A stretch of DNA of 17,067 nucleotides from Desulfuromonadales bacterium. GTDB lineage: Bacteria; Desulfobacterota; Desulfuromonadia; Desulfuromonadales; BM103. The position numbers and the translations under genes are program-made. Below, piece by piece: positions 6,991 to 13,836 of this stretch. The notes under the pieces were generated by a model, which was given only the letters and a program-made list of their open reading frames with translations, searched no databases and was not told the origin of the DNA. The stretch spans positions 1 through 17,067 of the forward strand of contig DAOWJU010000051.1 in the NCBI GenBank assembly GCA_030640215.1. Reading direction: 5' to 3'. Position 1 is the stretch's first letter, and each line of letters opens with the position of its first letter.

Positions 6991-7749
6991 TCATTTGTTG
7001 ATAATCTTCAGATAATTATTTGCCAAACGAGCTGTTTCACTTTGCGGTGCAAGACGAACGACTTCCCTGAAAGACATCTTCGCTTTCTTGGCATCTTTAA
7101 TCTTCATGTAAACCAGGCCCTGCCAATAATGTCCGTTGGGAAATCTGGGGGCCAACTCAACCGTGCGGGTAAACATGTCGAGAGCTTCGACTGGCCGCCC
7201 CTGTTTATAATAGAGCTCTCCCAGATGAAATGGTGCCAGATAATAACGTGAATTGATGGCTATCGCTTTTTTATATGCATGTTCGGAGGCAGCATAGTCC
7301 TGTTTCTGAAAATTGGCTAAACCAATTCCCGTCCATGCCAGCGCAGGCCGGTCAAAGAGTAGATTATCTGCAGCGGATCGAAACGCACTGATCGCATCAT
7401 CATAGCGTTCCATGGAAAGGTAGAGTGCAGCAAGATTCTGGTAATAATCGGGGTCGTCGCTTAGCTCAATGGCGTTCTTAAAGTGTTCTTCGGCCAGATC
7501 ATGCGCCTGCTTTAGCCAATAGGCTTGTGCCAGAGCTGACTGAATCTTGGGATCACGGTCGTCAGACTCTTCAGCGAGCAGGAACTCTTTAAGGGCATCC
7601 GTCGGATTATCCTCATCCAGTGCCGCAACCCCCATCATGTAATGATACGTTGCACGTTCTTTTGCTGGCCTAACCTTTTCGTAAGGAACGCAGGCTGCCA
7701 AACTGATTGTAAGAAGGATCAAACCTGTCAAAAACAAACGGTATTGCAT
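6991..7749 (-). CDS. TPR-repeat lipoprotein
   Basis: 252 residues from ATG 7747-7749. A TTG at 7779 would add ten residues ahead of the signal peptide and has no Shine-Dalgarno, so ATG is preferred. The N-terminus is a lipoprotein signal: hydrophobic LFLTGLILLTISLAAC with Cys20 as the lipid-modified residue. The +2 residue is Val, not Asp, which by the usual enterobacterial rule points to the outer membrane. The rest is a run of about five or six TPR helix pairs (for example ALDMFTRTVELAPRFP and MSFREVVRLAPQSETA). The layout resembles PilF/PilW pilotins and NlpI-type scaffolds, but no pilus gene is nearby and I do not assign a role. The start lies about 27 nt after the stop of the preceding gene, so the two are likely cotranscribed. 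Confidence 0.85.
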   Translation of the reverse strand: MQYRLFLTGLILLTISLAACVPYEKVRPAKERATYHYMMGVAALDEDNPTDALKEFLLAEESDDRDPKIQSALAQAYWLKQAHDLAEEHFKNAIELSDDPDYYQNLAALYLSMERYDDAISAFRSAADNLLFDRPALAWTGIGLANFQKQDYAASEHAYKKAIAINSRYYLAPFHLGELYYKQGRPVEALDMFTRTVELAPRFPNGHYWQGLVYMKIKDAKKAKMSFREVVRLAPQSETARLANNYLKIINK

Positions 7750-7775
7750 CACAAAAAAAACCTTTCTTGAATGGC

Positions 7776-8537
7776 TCAAAGGGAGGCCAGGATACGGCCA
7801 ACGGTTTCACGCAGCTGCAATCGGCGACGATCCATCTCTTCTGCTGACGGTGCCGATTTGCGTTCCCGCAAGCCGGGGCGTTTGGCGCGCATGGCTTCGA
7901 CCGCCGCGAGCAGGTCATCAACATTTTCAGTAGTTTCTGTTTCTGCCTCAGCCTTTGGAGCCACCTCAACAGGGGCAACGACTGGAGCTACTTTCTTGAC
8001 GGCCTTGATACCCGCCACTGCGGCTGAGGCCTCTTTCTTCTCTACAGGGGCAGCTTTAAGACTAGCAGCTTTATCGCTAACGGCTTCAATATTGGCTACA
8101 GGCTTCTCTTTTGCCTTTGATACCGGGACTTCTGCAGGCGGAGGTTCTTGCTCTTCTGACAAGCCTGCCTTCATTGGCAAAGACGCCCAGAGCATCTCCT
8201 GGTCAGCCTCATCAAGCAGGTGGATGTCCTGATCCGTCATAAGAAAGCCCATCGATTCGACAAAATTCAGGCCCTGATCCAACATGCTGTCTGTTTTTTG
8301 TTCAGGGACAACCCGCGGGTCACTGAAGTAAAAGCTCAGCACCTTGCTTTTGTGCAGATGAAAAACGGCAACAGTGGCAATTCCGCCCTCAACCTGATAT
8401 TGGCAAAGGAATGCGCTGGCTTGCTGCGCTGAAACACCCGGAAGTGCTAACTGCACCTCGCGCATGGAGCGAAAAAGGTGCATAACCTTACTGGCAGGGA
8501 CATTGATGTCATTAATTGATTTATCCCACTGAAACAT
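7776..8537 (-). CDS. Hypothetical protein with Ala/Pro/Glu/Lys-rich linker
   Basis: 253 residues; I do not recognise the family. Residues 1 to about 125 look folded, with mixed helices and beta strands (VEGGIATVAVFHLHKSKVLS). From about 128 to 205 the chain is a low-complexity linker of Ala, Pro, Glu, Lys and Val. The C-terminal 45 residues are charged and helical (SAEEMDRRRLQLRETVGRIL). There is no signal peptide or membrane segment, so it should be cytosolic. The ATG at 8535-8537 has an AGGAGG Shine-Dalgarno at a 5-nt spacing. It follows the PfkB kinase by 80 nt and precedes the lipoprotein gene; a link between them is only positional. Confidence 0.8.
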   Translation of the reverse strand: MFQWDKSINDINVPASKVMHLFRSMREVQLALPGVSAQQASAFLCQYQVEGGIATVAVFHLHKSKVLSFYFSDPRVVPEQKTDSMLDQGLNFVESMGFLMTDQDIHLLDEADQEMLWASLPMKAGLSEEQEPPPAEVPVSKAKEKPVANIEAVSDKAASLKAAPVEKKEASAAVAGIKAVKKVAPVVAPVEVAPKAEAETETTENVDDLLAAVEAMRAKRPGLRERKSAPSAEEMDRRRLQLRETVGRILASL

Positions 8538-8617
8538 TTAGACCTCCTGCCTTCATCCTGATTTTATGAGCAAATGACAACTAAAATTAAACGTAGAAGC
8601 TCGTGAACTCAGAGTTT

Positions 8618-9526
8618 TTATAAACCTTCGAATGCTGTCAGCGTCTGAAAACGACGGAAACGATCTTCAATCTCTGTCCAGGTCAATTTTCGCAACCGAT
8701 CCAGGCTAAAATCTTCAACGGTAAAGGAAGCCATGACACTGCCGAAAACCGTTGCCTTGCGAATAGTCTCGTCAGACAGATTATTGGTCGCTGCCAGATA
8801 GCCCATAAAGCCGCCAGCAAAGGTGTCGCCAGCACCTGTTGGGTCAAAAACTTCTTCAAGTGGGTAAGCCGGAGCAGAAAAAATCGAATGCTCAGTAAAG
8901 ACCAGTACTCCGTATTCACCACGTTTTACAACCAACGTTTTCGGTCCCATCGCCAGCACAGCTCGAGACGCTTTGACCAGATTGGCTTCATCAGCCAGTT
9001 GGCGTACTTCAGCTTCGTTGATCACCAGAATATCGACGTGCTCTAAAGTACGGATCAGAGCATCACGTTTACCGTCGATCCAGAAGTTCATCGTATCGCA
9101 GGCAATCAGCTTAGGTTTTTCAACCTGCTGCAAAACTTCGAGTTGCAATTCAGGATCAATATTAGCCAGGAAGACAAATTTGGCCTGGCGATAGGATTCC
9201 GGGAGCTCCGGGTGAAAAGTTTCGAATACGTTCAGGTGGGTTTCCAGGGTTTGGGCTTCGTTCAGATCATAACCATAACGGCCCTTCCAGCGAAAAGTCT
9301 TACCTGGGCGAGTCTGTAAACCAGCCAAATCAACTCCGCGAGAGGTCAGAAACTGTCGTGGTTCATCAGGAAAGTCCTCACCGACAACGGCAACCAATTG
9401 TACGCCAGTGAAGAAACTGGCTGACGTAGAAAAATAGGTCGCAGACCCTCCAAGAACATCATCGCCACGTCCAAAGGGTGTCTCAACACTATCGAAAGCA
9501 ACCGACCCAATAACCAGGATATCCAT
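8618..9526 (-). CDS. PfkB-family sugar/nucleoside kinase
   Basis: 302 residues, typical for ribokinase-fold kinases. The N-terminal strand MDILVIGSVAFD is followed by a substrate-site di-glycine (GGSA, 26-29), NEAE (170-173) for the metal, and the signature DPTGAGDTFAGGF (228-240), with Asp234 as catalytic base and the anion hole GAGD. The enzyme phosphorylates a hydroxymethyl group of a sugar or nucleoside with ATP. The position next to mtnP and near a purine nucleoside phosphorylase and ndk makes a nucleoside such as adenosine a reasonable guess, but the substrate cannot be read from sequence. The ATG start is clear. Upstream lie two perfect and one decayed 18-bp repeats that may control it. 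Confidence 0.92.
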   Translation of the reverse strand: MDILVIGSVAFDSVETPFGRGDDVLGGSATYFSTSASFFTGVQLVAVVGEDFPDEPRQFLTSRGVDLAGLQTRPGKTFRWKGRYGYDLNEAQTLETHLNVFETFHPELPESYRQAKFVFLANIDPELQLEVLQQVEKPKLIACDTMNFWIDGKRDALIRTLEHVDILVINEAEVRQLADEANLVKASRAVLAMGPKTLVVKRGEYGVLVFTEHSIFSAPAYPLEEVFDPTGAGDTFAGGFMGYLAATNNLSDETIRKATVFGSVMASFTVEDFSLDRLRKLTWTEIEDRFRRFQTLTAFEGL

Positions 9527-9545
9527 ACTGCTCTTTACTCCCCGT

Positions 9546-9599
9546 GTCTTATCTGAGACAAATGTCTTATCTGAGACAAATGATTTATCTGAAATAACA
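9546..9599. repeat. Tandem 18-bp repeat with internal dyads before the PfkB kinase
   Basis: Unit gtcttatctgagacaaat: two identical copies (9546-9563, 9564-9581) and a decayed third (9582-9599). Each intact unit, together with the base before it, contains the inverted repeat TGTCT-N6-AGACA. Spaced 20-55 bp before the kinase start, it could be a pair of operators or two small RNA hairpins. Confidence 0.9.
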
Positions 9600-9652
9600 A
9601 TAAGTTACTATTTAAGCAAATCTGCTGACTTTTAGCAATGCTGCAGACAGAG

Positions 9653-10519
9653 CTAACCGAGATATTTACCGATGATCGGGTCGAGATCCTTGCGCGTCTG
9701 CTCCGGGATGAGTGAATGATCTGTCATGATAGCGAACTTCAAAGACTCCCCGCAGTCGCATCGAGGTACGGAGGAGAGTGCGTTGACCGCCTCTTTAATG
9801 ATGTTGCGAGCCATGTCAACATTCTGCTTGATAATCGCCAGGACGGCCTCCACCGTGACGTCATCATGGCCGTCGTGCCAGCAATCATAATCCGTCGCCA
9901 GTGCAACCGTGCCATAGCAGATTTCTGCTTCGCGGGCCAGGCGTGCTTCCGGGATATTGGTCATACCGATAATATCAACGCCCCAGGAACGATAGATCGT
10001 CGATTCAGCACGTGTGGAAAAGTTTGGGCCCTCGATACAGATGTAGGTTCCACCTTTGTGAACCGTCGCTCCGGCACGCTGCCCGGCGGCAAAGAGGACA
10101 TCACTAAGCTCAGAGCAGACAGGATCGGCGAATTGGACATGTCCCGTCACGCCCTTGCCGAAAAATGTCGAGGCGCGCTTGCCCTGAGTTCGATCAAAAA
10201 ATTGGTCAGGGATAACGATATGCCCCGGGACGATTTCCTCTTTCATGCTGCCGACGGCAGAGACAGAAATAATCCGCTGCACACCAAGTTTCTTCATCCC
10301 GTAGATGTTGGCGCGATAAGGTACTTCAGAAGGCAGAAGGCGATGGCCACGACCATGCCGTGGTAAAAAAACCATTTTGACCCCTTCCAGCTTTCCGGTG
10401 ATATAAGCATCACTTGGATCACCGAAAGGTGTCTCCAGACGCACCTCCTCAATCTCTGTAAGCCCTTCTATTTCATACAGGCCGCTACCGCCAATCACAC
10501 CAATTGTCATCTGATCCAT
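9653..10519 (-). CDS. mtnP: S-methyl-5'-thioadenosine phosphorylase
   Basis: Cleaves methylthioadenosine, the waste of polyamine and related SAM reactions, to adenine and methylthioribose-1-phosphate. 288 residues from the ATG at 10517-10519, which gives the family's normal length; an in-frame ATG at 10555 adds 12 unlikely residues. Key parts: GGSG phosphate loop (10-13), Arg54-His55 in LPRHGRGH, SAVGS (87-91), IEGPNFSTRAES (162-173), GMTNIPEARLAREAEICY (185-202) with Met186, and ATDYDCW (208-214), whose two Asp residues set adenine specificity and distinguish it from the 6-oxopurine enzyme also in this window. The C-terminal extension is as in bacterial MtnP. The gene lies 66 nt after rlmN and before the PfkB kinase. 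No mtnA or later salvage gene is in view. Confidence 0.96.
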   Translation of the reverse strand: MDQMTIGVIGGSGLYEIEGLTEIEEVRLETPFGDPSDAYITGKLEGVKMVFLPRHGRGHRLLPSEVPYRANIYGMKKLGVQRIISVSAVGSMKEEIVPGHIVIPDQFFDRTQGKRASTFFGKGVTGHVQFADPVCSELSDVLFAAGQRAGATVHKGGTYICIEGPNFSTRAESTIYRSWGVDIIGMTNIPEARLAREAEICYGTVALATDYDCWHDGHDDVTVEAVLAIIKQNVDMARNIIKEAVNALSSVPRCDCGESLKFAIMTDHSLIPEQTRKDLDPIIGKYLG

Positions 10520-10585
10520 ATTTCCAGTCTCCATAAAAGGTTTTAAGCTTTGCATTAAACTTTACAGCGTTACTGCCCTATGATT

Positions 10586-11623
10586 TTACAGTTTATTTTC
10601 CAACTTACCCTTCAGCTGCCCACAGGCAGCAGAGATATCCTGTCCTTTGCTCACTCTGCGGATTGCAACAATCTGTCGATCCAGCAGATAGGTCTGAAAA
10701 GCACGTATGGTCTGTTCATCCGGAGTTTTAAAGGCAGAGTCTGAGTGTTCGTTGAAGGGGATCAGGTTGACCTTCGCTTTGATTCCATGCAGCAATTTGA
10801 CCATGCGTTTGGCATCGGCCTGGCTGTCGTTGACGCCTTTTATGAGGATGTACTCAAAAGTGATCCGCTGATGAGGTGCCTGGGGATATCGCCGACACGC
10901 CTCCATCAACTCAGCAAGAGGATAACGCTTATTGATCGGCATCAATTCATCGCGGACTGCATCAGTCGTTGCATTGAGAGAAACGGCCAGGTTGACCTTG
11001 ATGCGATGACCGAGTTCATGCATCTCCGGAATCAGGCCAGAGGTTGATAGTGTGACTTTTCTCGAACTGTAATCAAAGCCGGTTGCAACATAAAGAATTT
11101 TCAGAGCATCGACGACGTTATTCAAGTTGTGCAGAGGCTCTCCCATGCCCATCATGACGATGTTATCAACGGTGTAGTCTTTGCGTACAGCGCAGACCTG
11201 GTTGACGATTTCGCTGGTAGTCAGGTTGCGTTCCGGACCAAAAGTTCCCGTGAGACAGAAAGAGCACTGCATGGCACACCCAACCTGGGTGGAGATGCAC
11301 AGAGTGTGGCGGCCACTCTCCATTGGGATTAGAACGGTTTCCACGCTTTTACCGTCGTGGAGAGGAAAGAGGAACTTACGCGTCCCGTCAGAACTGACTT
11401 CAACAGCTTCATGCGTAAAGCTCGAGATAGTCGCACGTTGACTCAATTCTTCACGAAAGGACTTGGCCAGATCTGTCATTTCTGTAAAGTTTTCGACCCC
11501 GCGCTGGTAGATCCAGCGCAAGATTTGTTCAGCGCGGAATTTTTCCTTGCCCATGCCGGCAAGAAAATCCACAAGTGCATCAGGACTCAAGTCTTTCAGA
11601 TCAACAGTTTGGTTGGTGTGCAT
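10586..11623 (-). CDS. rlmN: 23S rRNA (adenine2503-C2)/tRNA(A37) methyltransferase, radical SAM
   Basis: 345 residues from ATG 11621-11623; a TTG at 11635 with AGG ten bases upstream is an equal alternative adding four residues. The radical-SAM cluster motif CxxxCxxC is CAMQCSFC (Cys116, Cys120, Cys123). GMGEPLHN contacts SAM, and the conserved C-terminal cysteine in ISAACGQL (about 334) is the mechanistic methyl-carrying partner. The enzyme adds C2-methyl groups to A2503 of 23S rRNA and A37 of some tRNAs, consuming two SAM and releasing SAH and 5'-deoxyadenosine. Lys/Arg-rich N-terminal helices match the family's RNA-binding domain. It lies between ndk, whose terminator is just upstream, and mtnP. 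Confidence 0.96.
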   Translation of the reverse strand: MHTNQTVDLKDLSPDALVDFLAGMGKEKFRAEQILRWIYQRGVENFTEMTDLAKSFREELSQRATISSFTHEAVEVSSDGTRKFLFPLHDGKSVETVLIPMESGRHTLCISTQVGCAMQCSFCLTGTFGPERNLTTSEIVNQVCAVRKDYTVDNIVMMGMGEPLHNLNNVVDALKILYVATGFDYSSRKVTLSTSGLIPEMHELGHRIKVNLAVSLNATTDAVRDELMPINKRYPLAELMEACRRYPQAPHQRITFEYILIKGVNDSQADAKRMVKLLHGIKAKVNLIPFNEHSDSAFKTPDEQTIRAFQTYLLDRQIVAIRRVSKGQDISAACGQLKGKLENKL

Positions 11624-11688
11624 TATTTCAGTCAAAAGATAGTTACCTGACTTGTAAAGATTTCAAACATATAGAGGACCAACAAAGA

Positions 11689-11716
11689 GAGCCCTCCGGA
11701 TTGTACCGAAGGGCTC
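11689..11716 (-). terminator. Terminator hairpin after ndk
   Basis: An 11-bp stem with one mismatch (11689-11699 with 11706-11716) has a 6-nt loop, 34 nt after the ndk stop. The following T-tract on the minus strand (TCTTTGTT) is weak, so read-through into rlmN is possible. Confidence 0.7.
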
Positions 11717-11749
11717 CTGATGACTCAAGTTTTTCTTCTATGGAAGAGT

Positions 11750-12163
11750 TTAGAGAAGCTCTAGCCCGGAGAAGAAGTAAGGAATCTCGAATGCAGCCGT
11801 TTCTGGAGCATCAGAACCATGAGTAGCGTTTTCACCAATGCTGGTGCCGAATTCTTTACGCATGGTTCCTTCTGCAGCTTCGGCTGGGTTGGTTGCACCC
11901 ATCAGGTCACGCCATTTGAGGATTGCGCCTTCAGCCTCAAGAGTCAGGACGATGCAGGGACCGCTGCTCATAAAATCGGTCAGTTCACCGAAGAAAGGAC
12001 GTTCCTTGTGGACATAATAGAAGCCTTCAGCTTCGACCTTGCTCATGTACAGTTTTTTGATGCCAACAACATTGAAACCTTCAGCGTAAATACGGGTCAG
12101 GATCTTGCCAGCATTGCCAGCGGCGAAAGCATCGGGCTTGATGATTGCGAATGTGCGTTCCAT
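11750..12163 (-). CDS. ndk: Nucleoside diphosphate kinase
   Basis: 137 residues, full family length. [12 protein letters not shown] holds the nucleotide-binding Lys9, and [12 protein letters not shown] carries the phosphorylated active-site His115. It moves phosphate between nucleoside triphosphates and diphosphates, balancing NTP and dNTP pools. The ATG at 12161-12163 is preceded by GGAGG at a 6-nt spacing; an upstream in-frame ATG (12175) would put this Shine-Dalgarno inside the coding region and is rejected. A promoter is visible 43-71 bp upstream. Confidence 0.97.
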   Translation of the reverse strand: MERTFAIIKPDAFAAGNAGKILTRIYAEGFNVVGIKKLYMSKVEAEGFYYVHKERPFFGELTDFMSSGPCIVLTLEAEGAILKWRDLMGATNPAEAAEGTMRKEFGTSIGENATHGSDAPETAAFEIPYFFSGLELL

Positions 12164-12205
12164 GATATCCTCCAATAGTTTTTAGTGGTTTTAATGAACT
12201 CCGAG

Positions 12206-12234
12206 CTTCTAACATCAGCGTCAGCAAAAGTCAA
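12206..12234 (-). promoter_or_regulatory. Sigma70-type promoter for ndk
   Basis: TTGACT (-35, 12229-12234) and TAGAAG (-10, 12206-12211) are separated by 17 bp on the minus strand, with about 42 bp to the ndk ATG. Confidence 0.45.
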
Positions 12235-12483
12235 GATGTTCACAAGAGATGTATCTTTTATTAACAAAAACGTGTACTGTATTTGATGGACCTTTAGACT
12301 AGCACCTCACGCACGGTCAAAGTTCTGCAAACCATATTGACATGATATTACAGAATAAATCGCTTTACCGGTCGTGCCAGTTTTTTTCAATACATCAATT
12401 GTCAAGGATGCCCTATATTTTCCAGTAATTTTCCTGGGTCATATTGGTCGTAATTGACTCGTCTCAAGCAAGGGAGTCTCGCT
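12235..12483. other. Divergent intergenic region between ndk and the zinc-ribbon gene
   Basis: The whole gap between the two divergent starts is 320 bp; outside the ndk promoter it is AT-rich. A TTGACA occurs on the plus strand near 12338, but no -10 lies at a fitting distance. No RNA gene, ORF or terminator is convincing here. Confidence 0.5.
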
Positions 12484-12888
12484 ATGACAAGCACCATACC
12501 TTCGGTCGGTGATCCAATCGAAGCTCGCTGCACCAAGTGCCGCAAAAACACCAACCACATTATTGTCGCAGTGGTCAAAGAAGTGCCAGCCAAGGTCGAG
12601 TGCAATACCTGCAGTGGGCAACACAAGTATCGGCCGCCCACAGCCCCAAAAAAGCCTGCAACGAGACGAACTGTTGACCCTAAAATTGCCCAGAGGAAAG
12701 AATGGGAAGAACTGATGCCCACCATGAGCGGCAAACAGAAGACAGACTACACGATGACAACTGCCTTTAAAGTGGGATCACTAATGAACCATCCTGTATT
12801 TGGTGTCGGGATTGTGCAGAAATCGGGAGGTCCACGAAAAATCAAGGTCCTCTTTGAAGATGGCTTGAAAACAATGCGCTGCAAATAA
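12484..12888 (+). CDS. Zinc-ribbon protein with C-terminal Tudor/SH3-like module, function unknown
   Basis: 134 residues from ATG 12484-12486, preceded by AAGGGAG at about 7 nt; a start at 12454 would have no such site. The N-terminal half has a four-cysteine zinc ribbon (CTKC at 16-19, CNTC at 40-43). A basic Pro-rich linker (about 46-75) follows. The last 40 residues, with FKVGSLMNHPVFGVGIVQK and VLFEDGLKTM, match the small beta-barrel pattern 'H..FG.G.V....V.F..G.K' seen at the C-terminus of UvrD/PcrA helicases and in CarD-like proteins that touch nucleic acid or RNA polymerase. So a role in nucleic-acid or polymerase binding is plausible but inferred. It is the only clear plus-strand gene, stands alone, and ends at a shared terminator. 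Confidence 0.85.
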   Translation: MTSTIPSVGDPIEARCTKCRKNTNHIIVAVVKEVPAKVECNTCSGQHKYRPPTAPKKPATRRTVDPKIAQRKEWEELMPTMSGKQKTDYTMTTAFKVGSLMNHPVFGVGIVQKSGGPRKIKVLFEDGLKTMRCK

Positions 12889-12911
12889 CTCCTCTGCCTC
12901 GGCAGGAGTTC
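12886..12911 (+). terminator. Small hairpin after the zinc-ribbon gene
   Basis: AACTCCT and AGGAGTT arms flank a GC-rich centre directly at the stop codon. There is no T-tract, so it is more likely an mRNA 3'-end structure than a terminator by itself. Confidence 0.35.
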
Positions 12912-12932
12912 TCATTCATGGAAATGTTTAAA

Positions 12933-12970
12933 AAAGGGCAGACAACTTACGCATATGGTGTCTGCCCTTT
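12933..12970. terminator. Bidirectional terminator between convergent genes
   Basis: A perfect 12-bp stem (12933-12944 with 12959-12970) has a 14-nt loop. On the minus strand it is followed by CCCTTTTTTAAA, a strong T-tract; on the plus strand by CCCTTTCTT. It serves both the plus-strand zinc-ribbon gene and the minus-strand small gene at 13047-13193. Confidence 0.9.
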
Positions 12971-13046
12971 CTTATCTGGACTTTAATACTTCAAATCGTT
13001 TGACTGTTTAAGTGTATAGAGAAAAACGAAGGAAACGACTTATCGG

Positions 13047-13193
13047 TTAACTCTCTTCTGAGGATTCTTCAGAAGACTCCTGAGCACTGGCCTCTTTCTC
13101 CTCCAGCTTGGCTTTTCTCTTTTCTTCTTTCTTGGCTTTCTTGGCAAGTTCTTTCTGGCGCTTTTCATAGCCGTAATTCGGTTTTCTGGCCAT
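13047..13193 (-). CDS. Small Lys/Glu-rich protein (48 aa)
   Basis: Starts at ATG 13191-13193 with AAGGA 7 nt upstream; the longer frame to 13244 lacks a good ribosome site. The N-terminus MARKPNYGYEKRQKELAKK, with strongly basic helix-forming residues, is a pattern I recall from short conserved proteins of proteobacteria with no known function. The chain then turns acidic and ends in a Ser-Glu repeat (SSEESSEES). It is probably a single charged helix with a disordered tail. It lies after the cold-shock gene and its terminator, and before the convergent terminator at 12933-12970. Confidence 0.75.
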   Translation of the reverse strand: MARKPNYGYEKRQKELAKKAKKEEKRKAKLEEKEASAQESSEESSEES

Positions 13194-13293
13194 TTCGTTA
13201 TCCTTTTTGGCTAACAGTCTGTCAAACTTTCCGGGCTGAAGCAAAAGTTTGATTGTTTAATATGAAAGATTTCACAAAGATATTGAAGCTAGA

Positions 13294-13327
13294 AAAAGAG
13301 CCCCACGGCAATCCGCGGGGCTCTTTT
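13294..13327 (-). terminator. Terminator after the cold-shock gene
   Basis: An 11-bp stem of AAAAGAGCCCC with GGGGCTCTTTT, plus an inner CGG-CCG pairing, is followed on the minus strand by a TTTTTC tract. It lies 22 nt after the csp stop codon. Confidence 0.92.
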
Positions 13328-13349
13328 GCGAATATATGCGAAACTTTAC

Positions 13350-13550
13350 TTAAATCTTGTTCACATTAGACGACTGAGGGCCTTTCTGACCTTGGGTGAC
13401 GTCAAAGGTTACACGATCTCCCTCAGCGAGAGACTTAAAACCGTCCCCTTGAATTTCGGAAAAATGAACAAAAACATCAGGTCCATTGTCCTGCTCAATA
13501 AAACCAAACCCCTTTGCATCATTAAACCATTTTACTGTACCTTCAGCCAT
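13350..13550 (-). CDS. Cold-shock protein (CspA family)
   Basis: 66 residues, exactly one cold-shock domain. RNP1 is KGFGFI (13-18) and RNP2 is VFVHF (26-30); the N-terminus [14 protein letters not shown] is typical. These small beta-barrel proteins bind single-stranded RNA and DNA and melt RNA structure. The ATG at 13548-13550 has GGAG 6 nt upstream; the frame open to 13604 is leader. A long leader with two hairpins precedes it. The gene upstream on the same strand is a DEAD-box helicase, another RNA-remodelling protein often linked to cold growth, but a terminator separates them. Confidence 0.97.
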   Translation of the reverse strand: MAEGTVKWFNDAKGFGFIEQDNGPDVFVHFSEIQGDGFKSLAEGDRVTFDVTQGQKGPQSSNVNKI

Positions 13551-13562
13551 TTTTTTCTCCAT

Positions 13563-13577
13563 GTTCCCTATTGGAAC
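13563..13577 (-). promoter_or_regulatory. Small hairpin just before the csp ribosome-binding site
   Basis: GTTCC and GGAAC pair around a 5-nt loop, ending just before the GGAG of csp. The loop region CCAATAGGG (minus strand) is identical to that of the hairpin 35 bp upstream. Could hide or expose the ribosome site with temperature. Confidence 0.5.
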
Positions 13578-13602
13578 TTTTTGGTGTGCAAATCTCGTCG
13601 CC

Positions 13603-13644
13603 AAAAATTAAAAAACACACAGCCCTATTGGGTCTGCGTGTTTT
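13603..13644 (-). terminator. Terminator-like hairpin inside the csp leader (possible attenuator)
   Basis: On the minus strand AAAACACGCAGACCC pairs with GGGCTGTGTGTTTT: 14 pairs, one G-U and one bulged A, loop AATA. It is followed by TTTTTTAATTTTT. It lies about 55-95 nt before the csp ATG, downstream of any good candidate csp promoter, and well past the helicase terminator. Confidence 0.7.
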
Positions 13645-13652
13645 GATCCATG

Positions 13653-13667
13653 TTGACACCTTGTCAA
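13653..13667. repeat. Inverted repeat TTGACA-CCT-TGTCAA in the csp upstream region
   Basis: A perfect 6-bp dyad with a 3-bp centre. It could be an operator; the minus-strand TTGACA could be a -35 box, but no matching -10 follows at 16-18 bp. Confidence 0.5.
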
Positions 13668-13712
13668 TCTGTAGAGCGGCAAAAACTTACACAAACTTTC
13701 TTAAGTTAAACA

Positions 13713-13741
13713 AACATACCTGATGATTTTTCAAAAAGCAA
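13713..13741 (-). promoter_or_regulatory. Candidate csp promoter
   Basis: TTGCTT (-35, 13736-13741) and TATGTT (-10, 13713-13718) are 17 bp apart on the minus strand. This would give a leader of about 155 nt, similar to the long leaders known for cspA-type mRNAs. Both boxes are imperfect. Confidence 0.35.
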
Positions 13742-13786
13742 GGCTTAAATTCATATAGTGAAAAAGAGTTGCCAAGCTTCACAAAA

Positions 13787-13820
13787 CAGTTAAGGACGCC
13801 TGAACAGACGCCCTTAACTG
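13787..13820 (-). terminator. Terminator after the DEAD-box helicase gene
   Basis: A 15-bp stem (two G-U pairs) with loop GTTC on the minus strand is followed by TTTTGTG. It lies 17 nt after the helicase stop. Confidence 0.88.
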
Positions 13821-13836
13821 CAATGCCTGACAAGAG

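Noticed and set aside
9546..9599. Mobile-element end or target duplication
   Set aside because: The repeats are directly tandem with no insert and no transposase anywhere in the window.
9716..10366. 216-codon open frame on the plus strand
   Set aside because: It is antisense to mtnP, whose family match covers the whole region. There is no ribosome site and the translation resembles no protein family.
12402..12734. 110-codon minus-strand frame
   Set aside because: Overlaps the zinc-ribbon gene on the other strand, which has a good ribosome site and family-like motifs.
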